A DNA stretch of 64,000 nucleotides from Sphingomonas aerolata (GCF_003046295.1 NZ_PZZN01000001.1:1012812-1076811); one strand, 5' to 3'; shown: positions 9,673 to 18,752, counted from the stretch's first letter. Numbers and translations: made by a program. The notes: a model not told the origin generated them from the letters alone.

Positions 9673-10572
9673 ATGACCACTGCGACGCCCCTGCTTCCCC
9701 CCGCCGAATGGCGCGACTTTCTGGCGCTGACCAAACCCCGGGTGATGACGCTCGTCGTGTTCACCGGGCTGTGCGGCATGCTTGCCGCGCCCGTCGGCAT
9801 CCATCCCGTGATCGGCTTCACCGCGATCCTGTGCATCGCGCTCGGCGCGGGTGCGGCGGGGGCGCTCAACCAATGGTATGAATCCGATATCGACGCGGTC
9901 ATGCGCCGCACGCAGAAGCGCCCGCTTCCCGCTGGCCGGATGGACCGTCAGGCTGCGCTGCATTTCGGCGTCGGGCTCGCCAGCTTCTCGGTCCTACTGA
10001 TGGGGCTCGCGGTCAACCTCGCCGCGGCCGCGATCCTGACCGTCTCGATCCTGTTCTACGTCCTCGTCTACACCGTCTGGCTCAAGCGCCGCACGCCGCA
10101 GAACATCGTCATCGGCGGTGCGGCGGGCGCCTTCCCGCCGCTGATCGGCTGGGCGGCGGCGACCGGCGATGTCGCGCTGCTCCCGCTCTTGCTGTTCGGG
10201 CTCGTCTTCCTGTGGACGCCGCCGCATTTCTGGGCCCTCGCGCTGTTCGTGAAGACCGATTACGCCAATGCGGGCGTGCCGATGCTCCCCGTCGTCGCGG
10301 GCGAGCGCGTTACCCGGACCCAGATCGGGCTCTACACCATCCCGATGGCGCTCGCCGCGGTGCTCCCCTGGCCGCTCGGTCTGGTCGGGACGTTCTACGG
10401 CGTCGTCGCGACCGTCCTGACCGGGATCTTCGCCTGGCTCGTGGTCGTCGTCGCGACGCGCACGACCGGTGTCGACGACACGATGAAGCCCGAGCGGCGC
10501 TTGTTCAAATATTCGATCCTGTATCTCTTTGCGATGTTCGGCGCGCTCGTCGTCGATAGGTGGCTGGCATGA
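9673..10572 (+). CDS. ctaB: Protoheme IX farnesyltransferase (heme O synthase)
   Basis: 299 residues, UbiA-superfamily prenyltransferase with about nine membrane helices. Farnesylates heme b to heme O, the precursor of the heme A in the adjacent oxidase. The first aspartate-rich motif is [19 protein letters not shown] (Asn66, Asp72, Asp74) and a second conserved stretch is [24 protein letters not shown]. The stop overlaps the next small gene (ATGA), so translation of the following assembly genes is coupled. Confidence 0.96.
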   Translation: MTTATPLLPPAEWRDFLALTKPRVMTLVVFTGLCGMLAAPVGIHPVIGFTAILCIALGAGAAGALNQWYESDIDAVMRRTQKRPLPAGRMDRQAALHFGVGLASFSVLLMGLAVNLAAAAILTVSILFYVLVYTVWLKRRTPQNIVIGGAAGAFPPLIGWAAATGDVALLPLLLFGLVFLWTPPHFWALALFVKTDYANAGVPMLPVVAGERVTRTQIGLYTIPMALAAVLPWPLGLVGTFYGVVATVLTGIFAWLVVVVATRTTGVDDTMKPERRLFKYSILYLFAMFGALVVDRWLA

Positions 10573-10712
10573 ACGACGACAAGACCCGCGAAGACCTGAT
10601 CCGCCGCCGCCAGATGGGCCGGGCCAAGGTGATGGCGCTGCTGCTCGGCGCGTTCGTCATCCTCGTCTTCGCCATCTCGATCGCCAAGATCCAGGCGGGG
10701 ATGCCGCACTGA
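10569..10712 (+). CDS. 47-residue CoxF-like single-span membrane protein of the cta cluster
   Basis: Begins ATG at 10569, overlapping the ctaB stop by four bases, and ends with a TGATG junction to ctaG. The product is a basic N-terminus ([20 protein letters not shown]), one transmembrane helix ([19 protein letters not shown]) and a short tail ending GMPH. Short one-helix proteins in this slot between ctaB and ctaG are common in alphaproteobacteria and are sometimes labelled CoxF; their job is not settled. The overlapping starts and stops on both sides make this a real gene despite its size. Confidence 0.85.
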   Translation: MNDDKTREDLIRRRQMGRAKVMALLLGAFVILVFAISIAKIQAGMPH

Positions 10713-11251
10713 TGCGGGTCGAGCGCACCACGCGAACCGCCCTGCTCGCGGTGCTCGGCATCTGCTTCATGACCGGGCTCGCCTTTGCCAGCGTGCCGCT
10801 CTACCGCCTGTTCTGCCAGGTCACCGGCCTCAACGGCACGACGCAGCGCGGGCTCGTCGCCCCGGGCGGGACCGATCGCCAGATCCGCGTCGATTTCGAT
10901 GCCAATGTAAACCCGAAGCTGCCGTGGAAGTTCGCGCCCGAAAACCCGTCGGACACGATCGCGGTCGGCGCGCGCGACATGGCGTTCTTCACCGCGACCA
11001 ACACCTCGGACCGGCCGATCACCGGCACCGCGACGTTCAACGTAACGCCCGCGCAGGCCGGCAAATATTTCACCAAGATCCAGTGCTTCTGCTTCACCGA
11101 GCAGACGCTCAAGCCCGGCGAGACCGCGCGGATGCCGGTGATCTTCTTCGTCGATCCGAAGATCCTGAAGGATCCCGACGCGGCAGATATCCAGACGATC
11201 ACGCTCAGCTACACGTTTTACCCGGTGGATTCCGCGAAAAACGCAAGCTAG
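10712..11251 (+). CDS. ctaG: Cytochrome c oxidase assembly protein CtaG/Cox11
   Basis: 179 residues from the ATG at 10712, sharing the A of the preceding TGA. Delivers copper to the CuB site of subunit I. One N-terminal membrane anchor (ALLAVLGICFMTGLAFASVPLY) is followed by a periplasmic immunoglobulin-like domain. The copper-binding CFCF motif is present (Cys125 and Cys127 in KIQCFCFTEQ), and a further Cys lies in YRLFCQVTG. The length is typical. Confidence 0.96.
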   Translation: MRVERTTRTALLAVLGICFMTGLAFASVPLYRLFCQVTGLNGTTQRGLVAPGGTDRQIRVDFDANVNPKLPWKFAPENPSDTIAVGARDMAFFTATNTSDRPITGTATFNVTPAQAGKYFTKIQCFCFTEQTLKPGETARMPVIFFVDPKILKDPDAADIQTITLSYTFYPVDSAKNAS

Positions 11252-11280
11252 GACAGTCGTAAAGAACATAGGGGAGTACC

Positions 11281-12207
11281 ATGGCCGGCGCCAAGAACCA
11301 CGATTATCACATCCTGCCGCCCAGCGTCTGGCCGCTGGTCGGGTCGATGTCCGCACTCGTGATGGCGGTTGGCGGCGTCATGTGGATGCATGGCGGCCAT
11401 GTCGACAAGCCCAATGGCGGCGGCTGGATCTTCTTCATCGGCCTCGCCGGGCTGCTTTTCACCTTCTACAGCTGGTGGGCCCAGGTCATCGCCGAGGCAC
11501 GCGCGGGTGATCACACCCCCGTCGTCCAGCTCCATTTCCGCTATGGCATGATCCTGTTCATCGCCTCCGAAGTCATGTTCTTCGTCGGCTGGTTCTGGGC
11601 GTTCTTCGACTTCTCGCTTTTCCCGACCGCGATGAGCATCGTCGACGGCCAGGTCGAACGCGCCGCCGAAGGTGCGGCCGCGGTCGCCGCGCAGTGGCCG
11701 CCCAAGGGCCTCACCGTCATCAACCCGTTCGAGCTTCCGCTGCTCAACACGCTGATCCTGCTGACGTCGGGCACCACCGTCACCTGGGCGCACCATGCGC
11801 TGATCCACAACCAGCGCGGTGGCGAGAAGACCGGGCTGTGGGGCATGATCGGCGTCGGCAACCGCGACGGCGTGCTCAAGGGCCTGTGGCTGACCGTCAT
11901 CCTCGGCGCGCTGTTCAGCGCGATCCAGGCCTATGAGTACATGCACGCGCCGTTCCCGTTCAAGGGGATCAACTATGGCGCCGCGTTCTTCATGGCGACC
12001 GGGTTCCACGGCTTCCACGTCCTCATCGGCACGATCTTCCTGATCGTCTGCCTCGTCCGCGCCTATAAGGGCGACTTCACCCCGCGCCAGCATTTCGGCT
12101 TCGAAGCCGCCGCCTGGTACTGGCACTTCGTCGACGTCGTCTGGCTGTTCCTGTTCGTCACCGTCTATGTCTGGGGCGGCTGGGGCGCCCCCGTCCACGG
12201 CGGTTGA
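11281..12207 (+). CDS. coxC: Cytochrome c oxidase subunit III
   Basis: 308 residues, seven predicted membrane helices. Stabilises the core oxidase and binds lipids. Typical segments are YHILPPSVWPLVGS at the start, RYGMILFIASEVMFFVGWFWAFF, WAHHALI, and the C-terminal AAWYWHFVDVVWLFLFVTVYVWG. The start is preceded by an AGGGGAG-like Shine-Dalgarno sequence (aggggagtacc). It follows ctaG by 29 bases in the same transcript. Confidence 0.97.
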   Translation: MAGAKNHDYHILPPSVWPLVGSMSALVMAVGGVMWMHGGHVDKPNGGGWIFFIGLAGLLFTFYSWWAQVIAEARAGDHTPVVQLHFRYGMILFIASEVMFFVGWFWAFFDFSLFPTAMSIVDGQVERAAEGAAAVAAQWPPKGLTVINPFELPLLNTLILLTSGTTVTWAHHALIHNQRGGEKTGLWGMIGVGNRDGVLKGLWLTVILGALFSAIQAYEYMHAPFPFKGINYGAAFFMATGFHGFHVLIGTIFLIVCLVRAYKGDFTPRQHFGFEAAAWYWHFVDVVWLFLFVTVYVWGGWGAPVHGG

Positions 12208-12232
12208 GCACCGCCCGCTCCATCCCTGCCCT

Positions 12233-12336
12233 CCACCCCGGCGAAGGCCGGGGCCCAGTTGGCAAGGCCGCAGTAACGAAGTGCTGCCCTCAGTCAGCAA
12301 CGCCCCCCAACTGGGCCCCGGCCTCCGCCGGGGTGG
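12233..12336. repeat. Inverted-repeat element, family R1 (104 bp)
   Basis: Arms of about 30 bases (ccaccccggcgaaggccggg... against ...ccggcctccgccggggtgg) with one mismatch, separated by a roughly 44-base centre. It fills most of the coxC-DUF983 gap. Five more members are listed in this window. Confidence 0.85.
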
Positions 12337-12371
12337 TAACGATCGGCGAACCGCCCGCCCTCCCCAATCTG

Positions 12372-12425
12372 TTCTCCCGCGAAGGCGGGAGCCCAGTCTG
12401 GATCCCCGCCTTTGCGGGGAAACAC
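12372..12425. repeat. R2 repeat (ttctcccgcgaaggcgggag...)
   Basis: Two short hairpins, cccgcgaaggcggg and ccccgcctttgcgggg, joined by agcccagtctggat. The same two-hairpin unit follows an R1 element at 26543-26593, so R1 and R2 tend to be neighbours. A longer R2-like element lies at 38315-38416. Confidence 0.75.
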
Positions 12426-12444
12426 GGACGGACCCGCTGACCGC

Positions 12445-12828
12445 ATGACCCCCGACCCCGACCCCCTAGCCTCAGCCCCCCCGATCGCCCAGGTCGCGCT
12501 CAAGGGCCTGTGCCCGCGCTGCGGCAAGCCCACCCTCTTCGCCAGATGGGCCGAATTCGCCGACCGTTGCACGAACTGCGGCCTCGATTTCAGCAAGTTC
12601 AACGTCGGTGACGGCCCCGCCGCGTTCCTGACGCTGATCCTCGGCGCGATCGTCGTCGCGCTCGCGATCACGCTCGAGCTGACGCTGCACCCGCCGCTCT
12701 GGGTGCACATGCTGGTCTGGATCCCGTTCACCGCCGCGGGCGTCATCCTGTCGCTCCGCGCCGCCAAGGGTGCGCTCATGTCCGCCGAATATCGCAACGC
12801 CGCGCGTGAGGGTCGCAGCCAGCCGTGA
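12445..12828 (+). CDS. DUF983 family membrane protein
   Basis: About 127 residues from the ATG at 12445 (MTPDPDPLASAPP). An N-terminal zinc-ribbon-like pair, CPRCGKPTLF and CTNCGLDF, precedes two transmembrane helices (FLTLILGAIVVALAITLELT and VHMLVWIPFTAAGVILSL). DUF983 genes regularly sit between coxC and surf1 in alphaproteobacteria, implying a part in oxidase assembly, but no activity is proven. The stop overlaps the GTG start of surf1. Confidence 0.85.
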   Translation: MTPDPDPLASAPPIAQVALKGLCPRCGKPTLFARWAEFADRCTNCGLDFSKFNVGDGPAAFLTLILGAIVVALAITLELTLHPPLWVHMLVWIPFTAAGVILSLRAAKGALMSAEYRNAAREGRSQP

Positions 12829-13457
12829 CGACCACCCGACGTTTCCCCGTTCTCCCGACGCTGCTCGTCGCGCTCGCGGTCGCGGCGATGATCGCGCTCG
12901 GTCTGTGGCAGCTGCTCGACCGCCTCCCCAAAAAGGAGGCGTTCCTCGCGCAGCTCGCCGCCAATCCCGCGCGCCCGCCCATGGCGTTCCCGAGCCTCCC
13001 CGACGAGACACTGCTCTTCCGCCGCGCGACGGGCGTCTGCCTCGAGCCGACCGCGATCCGCCTCGCCGGCGCGGGCAAGGCGGGCTTTCGCGTCATCGCC
13101 GACTGCCGGACGGGCGCCGAGGGCCCCGGCATGATCGTCCAGCTCGGCACCACGCGCGATCCGAAGCTCGAGTCCCAATGGCCGGGCGGCGCGGTCTCGG
13201 GCTATATCACCCACGCCCCCGACGGCCGCTCGCTGATCGGTTCGCTGTTCGACCCGACCCCGGCGCGATTGATGCTCGTCGCCGACACGCCGCCCGCCGG
13301 CCTCGCCCCCAACGGCAAGCCCGACATCGCCTCGGTCCCGAACAACCATCTCGCTTATGCCGGCCAGTGGTTCTTCTTCGCCGCCATCGCCGCGATCATT
13401 TATGTCCTGGCACTGGGCAGGCGCGGCAAGGTTGTGTCGAAAGCTGCGTCCCGCTAA
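12825..13457 (+). CDS. SURF1 family cytochrome oxidase assembly protein
   Basis: 210 residues with a GTG start inside the preceding TGA junction. It has the two-helix SURF1 layout: an N-terminal helix (LLVALAVAAMIALGLWQLLDRL), a periplasmic domain, and a C-terminal helix preceded by the family motif NNHLAYAGQWFFFA (residues about 173-186). SURF1 proteins help insert heme A into subunit I. This one is shorter than many, with a reduced central domain. Confidence 0.9.
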   Translation: MTTTRRFPVLPTLLVALAVAAMIALGLWQLLDRLPKKEAFLAQLAANPARPPMAFPSLPDETLLFRRATGVCLEPTAIRLAGAGKAGFRVIADCRTGAEGPGMIVQLGTTRDPKLESQWPGGAVSGYITHAPDGRSLIGSLFDPTPARLMLVADTPPAGLAPNGKPDIASVPNNHLAYAGQWFFFAAIAAIIYVLALGRRGKVVSKAASR

Positions 13458-13468
13458 CCGGCTTGGCC

Positions 13469-14869
13469 ATGCGTTACATCAGCACCCGCGGCTCGGCCCC
13501 CGTCCTCGATTTCGAAGCGGCGACGCTCGCCGGTCTCGCATCCGATGGCGGCCTCTATCTTCCCGAGACATGGCCGACGATGACCCGCGACGAGATCGCC
13601 GCGCTCGCCGGCCTCTCCTATGTCGACACCGCGGTCGCCGTCATGGCGCCGTTCGTCGGCGACGCGATGACCCGCGACGAGCTGAAGGCGCTCTGCGATC
13701 AGGCCTATGGCCGCTTCTCGCACGCCGCCGTCGTCCCGCTGGTCCAGCTCGACCATGACCAGTGGCTGCTCGAACTCTTCCACGGCCCGACGCTCGCCTT
13801 CAAGGACGTCGCGCTCCAGCTGCTCGGCCTCTTCTTCGAACGCTTCCTCGCCGGCACCACCAAGCGCCTGACGATCGTCGGCGCGACCAGCGGCGACACC
13901 GGCTCGGCCGCGATCGACGCGGTGGCGGGGCGCGAGGGCATCGACATCTTCATGCTCCACCCCGCGGGCCGCATCTCGGACGTGCAGCGCCGCCAGATGA
14001 CGACGGTGCTCAGCCCCAATGTCTACAACATCGCCATCGAAGGCAGCTTCGACGACGCGCAGGCGCTCGTGAAGGCGATGTTCAACGACCCCGGCTTCTC
14101 CGACCGGTTCGCGCTGTCCGCGGTGAACTCGATCAACTGGGCCCGGCTGATGGCGCAGGTCGTGTACTTCTTCTACGCCGCGGTCCGCCTCGGCGCGCCC
14201 GATCGCGAGGTCGCCTTCTCCGTGCCCACGGGCAATTTCGGCGACGTCTTCGCGGGCTATGTCGCCGCCCGCATGGGCCTTCCCGTTGCGCGGCTGATCG
14301 TCGCGACCAACGTCAACGACATCCTCCACCGCGCGCTCAGCAGCGGCGACTATTCGAAGACCGGCGTCGAACAGACCCCGACCCCGTCGATGGACATCCA
14401 GGTCAGCTCGAACTTCGAACGCCTGTTGTTCGACCTCGGGAGCCGCGACGGCACGGCGCTCGCCGCGCAGATGGCAGGCTTCGAATCCTCGGGCGCGATG
14501 CGGCTGACCAACGCGCAGTCGCAAGGGGCGGCGGCCTTGTTCCAGAGCGACCGCGTCGATCTCGACGACATGACGCTCGCGATGCGCTGGGCGCACGAGC
14601 ATGCCGGGCAGGTGATCGACCCGCACACCGCGATCGGCCTCGCCGCCGCGCTGCGTACCGAGGTGCCGCCCGGCACGCCCGTCGTCACGCTCGCTACCGC
14701 GCATCCCGCCAAGTTCCGCGACGCGGTCGAGCGCGCGACCGGCGTCCGGCCGTCGCTCCCCGCGCGTGTCGGCGACCTGTTCCAGCGCGAGGAGCGTTAC
14801 GTCACGCTCCCTGCGACCTTCGACGCGATCACCGCGTATATCGCCGACCGCGCAAAGCCGTCGGCATGA
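13469..14869 (+). CDS. thrC: Threonine synthase
   Basis: 466 residues, PLP-dependent; converts O-phosphohomoserine to threonine. The start at 13469 (MRYISTRGSAPVLDFEAATLAGLASDGG) matches family N-termini; the open frame extends far upstream only as an overlap with surf1. Lys112 in TLAFKDVALQ is the Schiff-base lysine, and the ATSGDTGSAAIDA loop binds the PLP phosphate. thrC at the end of the cta cluster is a widely conserved alphaproteobacterial arrangement. Its stop overlaps the next start (ATGA). Confidence 0.97.
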   Translation: MRYISTRGSAPVLDFEAATLAGLASDGGLYLPETWPTMTRDEIAALAGLSYVDTAVAVMAPFVGDAMTRDELKALCDQAYGRFSHAAVVPLVQLDHDQWLLELFHGPTLAFKDVALQLLGLFFERFLAGTTKRLTIVGATSGDTGSAAIDAVAGREGIDIFMLHPAGRISDVQRRQMTTVLSPNVYNIAIEGSFDDAQALVKAMFNDPGFSDRFALSAVNSINWARLMAQVVYFFYAAVRLGAPDREVAFSVPTGNFGDVFAGYVAARMGLPVARLIVATNVNDILHRALSSGDYSKTGVEQTPTPSMDIQVSSNFERLLFDLGSRDGTALAAQMAGFESSGAMRLTNAQSQGAAALFQSDRVDLDDMTLAMRWAHEHAGQVIDPHTAIGLAAALRTEVPPGTPVVTLATAHPAKFRDAVERATGVRPSLPARVGDLFQREERYVTLPATFDAITAYIADRAKPSA

Positions 14870-15741
14870 AGACGCTCGACACCCTCATCGGCGAACCCTG
14901 GGCGGATTACGGCCTGATCGATTCGGGGCACGGCAAGAAGCTCGAACGCTATGGCCGCTTCCGCTTCATCCGCCCCGAACCGCAGGCGATGTGGGCCCCC
15001 GCCTCGACCGACTGGAAAGCGCAGGGCGAGTTCGTCCCCGGCTCGGACGAGGATGGCGGCGGCCGCTGGGAATTCTCGGAACCCGTGCCCCGCGAAGGCT
15101 GGACGCTCAAATGGAACGAGGTGTCCTACACCGCGCAGACCACCCCCTTCCGCCATCTCGGCTTCTTCCCCGACATGGCGCCGGTGTGGAGCTGGATGCG
15201 TGAGCGCGTCGCCGGGCTCGACAGTCCGGAATGCATGAACCTGTTCGGCTATACCGGCGTCGGCACGCTCGCCATGGCGACCAAGGGCGTCCGCATGGTC
15301 CATGTCGATGCGTCGAAGAAATCGGTCGAGGCGGCCAAGGCCAATGCGCGGCTGTCGGGCATGGCCGATGCGCCGATCCGCTGGATGACCGACGACGCCG
15401 CCAAGTTCGTCGCGCGCGAAGTGCGCCGCGGCCGTCGCTATGACGGCATCCTGCTCGATCCCCCCAAATATGGCCGCGGTCCCGAGGGCGAGGTCTGGCG
15501 GCTCGAGGAGGATCTCCCCCGCCTCATCGCCGATTGCCGCAAGCTGCTCGACGAGAATTCGCGCTTCCTGTTTCTCACCGTCTACGCAGTCCGCATGTCC
15601 GCGCTCGCGATCGGCGAACTGCTCAACCAGGTCTTCGCCGACCTGCCGGGCACGGTCGAGGCCGGCGAACTCGGCGTCCGCGAGGAAACCCGCGGCCTCA
15701 CCCTCCCCACCGCCATCTGGGCCCGCTGGTCCCGCGACTGA
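14866..15741 (+). CDS. Class I SAM-dependent methyltransferase (RlmI/RlmK-like)
   Basis: 291 residues from the ATG overlapping the thrC stop. The Rossmann core shows NLFGYTGVGTLAMATKG (SAM-binding loop), VHVDASKKSVEAAKANARLSG (acidic end of strand 2) and GILLDPPKYGRGPEGEVW. DPPKYGRG fits the NPPY-like catalytic motif of RNA cytosine methyltransferases of the RlmI type. The PUA domain usually present in RlmI is missing, and a roughly 90-residue N-terminal extension replaces it. The most likely substrate is rRNA, by inference. Confidence 0.8.
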   Translation: MKTLDTLIGEPWADYGLIDSGHGKKLERYGRFRFIRPEPQAMWAPASTDWKAQGEFVPGSDEDGGGRWEFSEPVPREGWTLKWNEVSYTAQTTPFRHLGFFPDMAPVWSWMRERVAGLDSPECMNLFGYTGVGTLAMATKGVRMVHVDASKKSVEAAKANARLSGMADAPIRWMTDDAAKFVAREVRRGRRYDGILLDPPKYGRGPEGEVWRLEEDLPRLIADCRKLLDENSRFLFLTVYAVRMSALAIGELLNQVFADLPGTVEAGELGVREETRGLTLPTAIWARWSRD

Positions 15742-15760
15742 AGCGGGACCACCCCCAAAC

Positions 15761-15789
15761 CGTTCGTGCTGAGCGAAGTCGAAGCACCT
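15761..15789. repeat. R4 repeat (cgttcgtgctgagcgaagtc unit)
   Basis: A single copy of the unit cgttcgtgctgagcgaagtc followed by gaagca, in the convergent gap between the methyltransferase gene and ccmB. The same unit occurs inside pccA (27499-27528), and related pairs lie at 33525-33593 and 58676-58788. Confidence 0.75.
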
Positions 15790-15803
15790 GCGACAGCCCC
15801 CGC

Positions 15804-16445
15804 CTACTCCATCCCCGCCCGCATCGCCGCCCCCGCCACGAACGGCGCCCCCGCCACCAGCACCAGGCTCACCGCGCCGAGCAGCTTGAACGCCCCCGCC
15901 CCGCCGACCGGGTCGAGCGCGCCCGCGCCAAAGATCAGCAACGGCACCGCGAGCGGCAGCATCACCAGCCCCGCCACCGCGCTCCCGCCGCGCAACCCCG
16001 CGACCAGCGCGCCCGTCGCGACCGCGAGCGCCGCGAGCCCCGGCGTCCCGATCGCCAGCCCGATCTCGACCCGCAGCAACGTCGCCCCCGACAGGTCGAG
16101 CAACCCCGCCGCGATCACCGCCGCCAGCATCAGCGGCGGCGCGAACGCCACCCAGTGCGCAACGACCTTGCAGGCCGCGACCAGCGCCAGCGACACCCCG
16201 CGCACGCGCAACTGGTCGAGCACCCCGCTCTCCAGGTCGGGCCCCACCAGCCGCTCGACCGGCAGCAAAGCCGCGAGCAGCGCCGCCGCCCAGATCACCC
16301 CGCCCCCGACCCGCGCGAGCACCGCCGCATCGGGCCCGATCGCGAACGGAAACAGCACCGCGACCAGCAGGAAGAACGCGACGACCAGCGCCGCCCCGCC
16401 CCCCGCATAGCCGCGCCGCACGTCGCGCAAGGTCAGCGCCAGCAT
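15804..16445 (-). CDS. ccmB: Heme exporter protein CcmB
   Basis: 213 residues, six hydrophobic helices; membrane component of the CcmAB(CD) complex used in cytochrome c maturation system I. Conserved stretches are ALTLRDVRRGYAGGG at the start, ERLVGPDLESGVLDQLRVRG in the first loop and LLRVEIGLAIGTPGLAALAVATGALVAG. The ATG at 16445 shares a base with the ccmA stop (TGATG); a GTG three bases upstream is an alternative. The other ccm genes are not in the window. Confidence 0.93.
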   Translation of the reverse strand: MLALTLRDVRRGYAGGGAALVVAFFLLVAVLFPFAIGPDAAVLARVGGGVIWAAALLAALLPVERLVGPDLESGVLDQLRVRGVSLALVAACKVVAHWVAFAPPLMLAAVIAAGLLDLSGATLLRVEIGLAIGTPGLAALAVATGALVAGLRGGSAVAGLVMLPLAVPLLIFGAGALDPVGGAGAFKLLGAVSLVLVAGAPFVAGAAMRAGME

Positions 16446-17029
16446 CACGCCGCCTCCTCACCCGACAGGACGATCGTCTGCGCCCCCGGAATCGCGAGCG
16501 GCAGATGCGTCGCGGCCAGCACGATCCCGCCCCCATCCCGGTGCCGCGCGATCAGCGCCTCGAGCCGCCCGACCGACGCTGAATCGAGCCCGTTGCCCGG
16601 CTCGTCGAGCAGCCAGATCGGCGCGCCCGACGCGACCACGCGCGCCATCGCCACCCGCCGCCGCTGCCCGGTCGACAGCATCCGCACCGGCACCCCCGCC
16701 AGCGCCGCGAGCCCGACAGCGTCGAGCGCCTGCGCGACCGTCACCCCGTCCGCCCCGTCGAGCGCCGCCCAGAACGCCAGCCCCTCGCGCACCGTGCGCT
16801 CCGCATCCAGCGCCGCCGCCTCGGCGAGCAGCGCGATGCGCTCGGTCGCGGTCACCTCGCCCTCGGCGGGCGGCAGCAACCCCGCGGCAATCCGGATCAG
16901 ACTCGATTTGCCGACGCCGTTCGGCCCCGCGACGACCGCCGCCTCACCCGCCGCCAGCGCGAACGACACGTCGTCGAACAGCCGCCGTCCGCCGCGGTCG
17001 CAGGCGACACGGCGAAACGCCAGGCTCAC
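16445..17029 (-). CDS. ccmA: Heme exporter ATP-binding protein CcmA
   Basis: 194 residues, ABC ATPase that drives release of heme from CcmE through the CcmCD partners. Walker A is GPNGVGKSSL, the signature is LSTGQRRRVAMAR, and Walker B is PIWLLDEPGNGLD, followed by the His switch in ATHLPL. The GTG start at 17029 overlaps the stop of the metallopeptidase gene (GTGA). The longer open frame upstream lies within that gene and has no ABC features. Confidence 0.93.
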   Translation of the reverse strand: MSLAFRRVACDRGGRRLFDDVSFALAAGEAAVVAGPNGVGKSSLIRIAAGLLPPAEGEVTATERIALLAEAAALDAERTVREGLAFWAALDGADGVTVAQALDAVGLAALAGVPVRMLSTGQRRRVAMARVVASGAPIWLLDEPGNGLDSASVGRLEALIARHRDGGGIVLAATHLPLAIPGAQTIVLSGEEAA

Positions 17030-17448
17030 GCCGCGGCGTCTTCCAGCGCATGCATGTCGTCGTCGCTCAGCCCGAAATGATGCCCGATCTCGTGGATCGT
17101 GACATGCGCGACCAGATCGTCGAGCCGCACCCCCGTCTCGATCCATTCCTCGAGGATCGCACGCCTGTACAGCGTGATGCGGTCGGGCATCGCGCCACTA
17201 TCCATCGACGATTTCTCGCCCAGCGGCCGCCCCTGATACACCCCCGACAGGTCGAGCGGATGCTCGATGCCGAGCTCTGCCAGCGTCTCCTCGTCCGCGA
17301 ATTCCTCGATAGCGAAGACGACGTCGCCCAGATGCACGCGGAATTCGGCGGGCAGCCGCGCGATCGTCGCGCGCCCGATCGCCTCGATCGCAGCCGCATC
17401 GGGCGCGAGCCCCTGCGTATCACCATGGATTGTCGCTTGCCCGCTCAT
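17026..17448 (-). CDS. Metallopeptidase family protein (minizincin, HExxH)
   Basis: About 140 residues. The C-terminal [21 protein letters not shown] contains the zincin HExxH motif extended to [14 protein letters not shown], the hallmark of the small DUF1025-type metallopeptidase family of unknown substrate. Earlier conserved parts are [19 protein letters not shown] and the loop [10 protein letters not shown]. The start at 17448 ([10 protein letters not shown]) is chosen over one four codons upstream without strong evidence. It is coupled to ccmA by a GTGA overlap and divergent from the pterin dehydratase gene. Confidence 0.85.
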   Translation of the reverse strand: MSGQATIHGDTQGLAPDAAAIEAIGRATIARLPAEFRVHLGDVVFAIEEFADEETLAELGIEHPLDLSGVYQGRPLGEKSSMDSGAMPDRITLYRRAILEEWIETGVRLDDLVAHVTIHEIGHHFGLSDDDMHALEDAAA

Positions 17449-17495
17449 GGCTCCAGCCATACGCGTTGGCGATCCATAGCTGCAAGGGTACGCGA

Positions 17496-17792
17496 ATGAT
17501 CGAGGCACTGAACGAGACCGAGCGGGCCGAGGCGCTCGATGGGCTCGACGAGTGGGATTATGACGATGGTCGCGACGCGATCACGCGGACGATCGTGTTC
17601 GCCGATTTCGTCGAGGCATTCGGCTTCATGACCCAGGTCGCACTGATCGCCGAGCGCGCCAACCATCATCCCGAATGGAAGAATGTCTGGAACCGCGTCG
17701 AGATCCTGCTGACCACCCATGACGCCGGCGGCCTCTCCCCCCGCGACATCGAAATGGCCGAAGCCATCGACGCCATCGTCGGCGACTCCTGA
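17496..17792 (+). CDS. 4a-hydroxytetrahydrobiopterin dehydratase (pterin-4a-carbinolamine dehydratase)
   Basis: 98 residues from the ATG at 17496 ([20 protein letters not shown]). The active-site signature is [27 protein letters not shown], with the His-His-Pro pair and the downstream His. It dehydrates the carbinolamine made by aromatic amino-acid hydroxylases; in bacteria lacking these it may serve molybdopterin or transcription-related roles. Aga at 17484-17495 (gcaagggtacgcga) offers an AAGGG Shine-Dalgarno. It stands alone, divergent from the metallopeptidase. Confidence 0.9.
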   Translation: MIEALNETERAEALDGLDEWDYDDGRDAITRTIVFADFVEAFGFMTQVALIAERANHHPEWKNVWNRVEILLTTHDAGGLSPRDIEMAEAIDAIVGDS

Positions 17793-17797
17793 CGATC

Positions 17798-17909
17798 CTC
17801 CCGTCATCCTGACGCCCCTCCCGTCATCCTGACGAAAGTCAGGACCCAGAGCCACAAACGGCAACGCCCGTGACTCTGGGTCCCGGATCAAACCCGGGAT
17901 GACGGAAGC
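17798..17909. repeat. Inverted-repeat element, family R3
   Basis: Contains cgtcatcctgacg twice, then aaagtcaggacccagag..., a spacer with gcaacgcccgtga, and the opposite arm ctctgggtcccgg...gggatgacgg. It occupies the whole convergent gap between the pterin dehydratase gene and the SDR gene. Confidence 0.8.
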
Positions 17910-17913
17910 CCCC

Positions 17914-18699
17914 CTACCGCTTCACGCTCCGCCGCATCCGCTTGCGCAGCGACCCCGGCATCCAGCGCGCGGCGAACGCCATACGGTGCGCGGTCTTGCC
18001 GACATAGGTGTGAACCGCGTTGCCGTGCACCGCCGCCCAGGCCGCGTCGGCGACCGCCTCGACCCCGGTCAGCTCGAGCCCCGCGCCCGTCACCGTCTCG
18101 CGGATCGACCGGTTCGATCCCCCCGCGGTCGTGTTCAGCAGCGGCGTGTCGATGAAGCTCGGCACGATCGCGCGCACCTTGATCCCGTCGCCCGCCCATT
18201 CGCCGTCGAGCGCCTCGGTGATCGCGCGCACCCCGAACTTGGTCGCCGAATAGGGCGCCAGCCCCGACGAGCCATAGATCGCCGACGCCGATGCGGTGTT
18301 GAGCAGGCACGATCCCGGCGTCCGCTTCAGATAGCCATGACCGATCTTCGCGCCGTTCAGCACGCCGACCAGATTGACCCCGACCACCCGGTCGATCTCG
18401 GCGAAGTCGGTCGTCGCGAGCGGTCCGCCAGACCCGATCCCGGCATTGTTGAACAGCACGTCGAGCCGCCCGCCCGTCACGGCCGTGAACGCATCGAGCG
18501 ACGCCACCCACGCGTCGCGGTCGCGTACGTCCATGACATAGGTCGACGCCCCCTCGGGCAGCAGCGCCGCGGTCTCGGCCAGCCCCGCGGCGCTGACGTC
18601 CGCCAGCCCGATCCGCCAGCCCTTGCGCGCGAACAGCAAAGCGGTCGCGCGGCCGATCCCCGATCCGCCGCCGGTGATGAATATGCTCTGCTGGCTCAT
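17914..18699 (-). CDS. Short-chain dehydrogenase/reductase
   Basis: 261 residues from the ATG at 18699, which has a good Shine-Dalgarno (GGAGAGG, seven bases away). The cofactor loop is TGGGSGIG (residues 9-16) with Asp34 at the end of strand 2, favouring NAD(H). NNAG is at 84-87 and the catalytic residues are Ser137, Tyr150 and Lys154 in YSATK. The product is a classical SDR of unknown substrate. It starts 53 bases from the divergent ABC transporter gene. Confidence 0.9.
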   Translation of the reverse strand: MSQQSIFITGGGSGIGRATALLFARKGWRIGLADVSAAGLAETAALLPEGASTYVMDVRDRDAWVASLDAFTAVTGGRLDVLFNNAGIGSGGPLATTDFAEIDRVVGVNLVGVLNGAKIGHGYLKRTPGSCLLNTASASAIYGSSGLAPYSATKFGVRAITEALDGEWAGDGIKVRAIVPSFIDTPLLNTTAGGSNRSIRETVTGAGLELTGVEAVADAAWAAVHGNAVHTYVGKTAHRMAFAARWMPGSLRKRMRRSVKR

Positions 18700-18752
18700 G
18701 GCCGATCCTCTCCGTTTGATTTTGCGGTATGTTTCCCGCATCCTGCGCCCAG

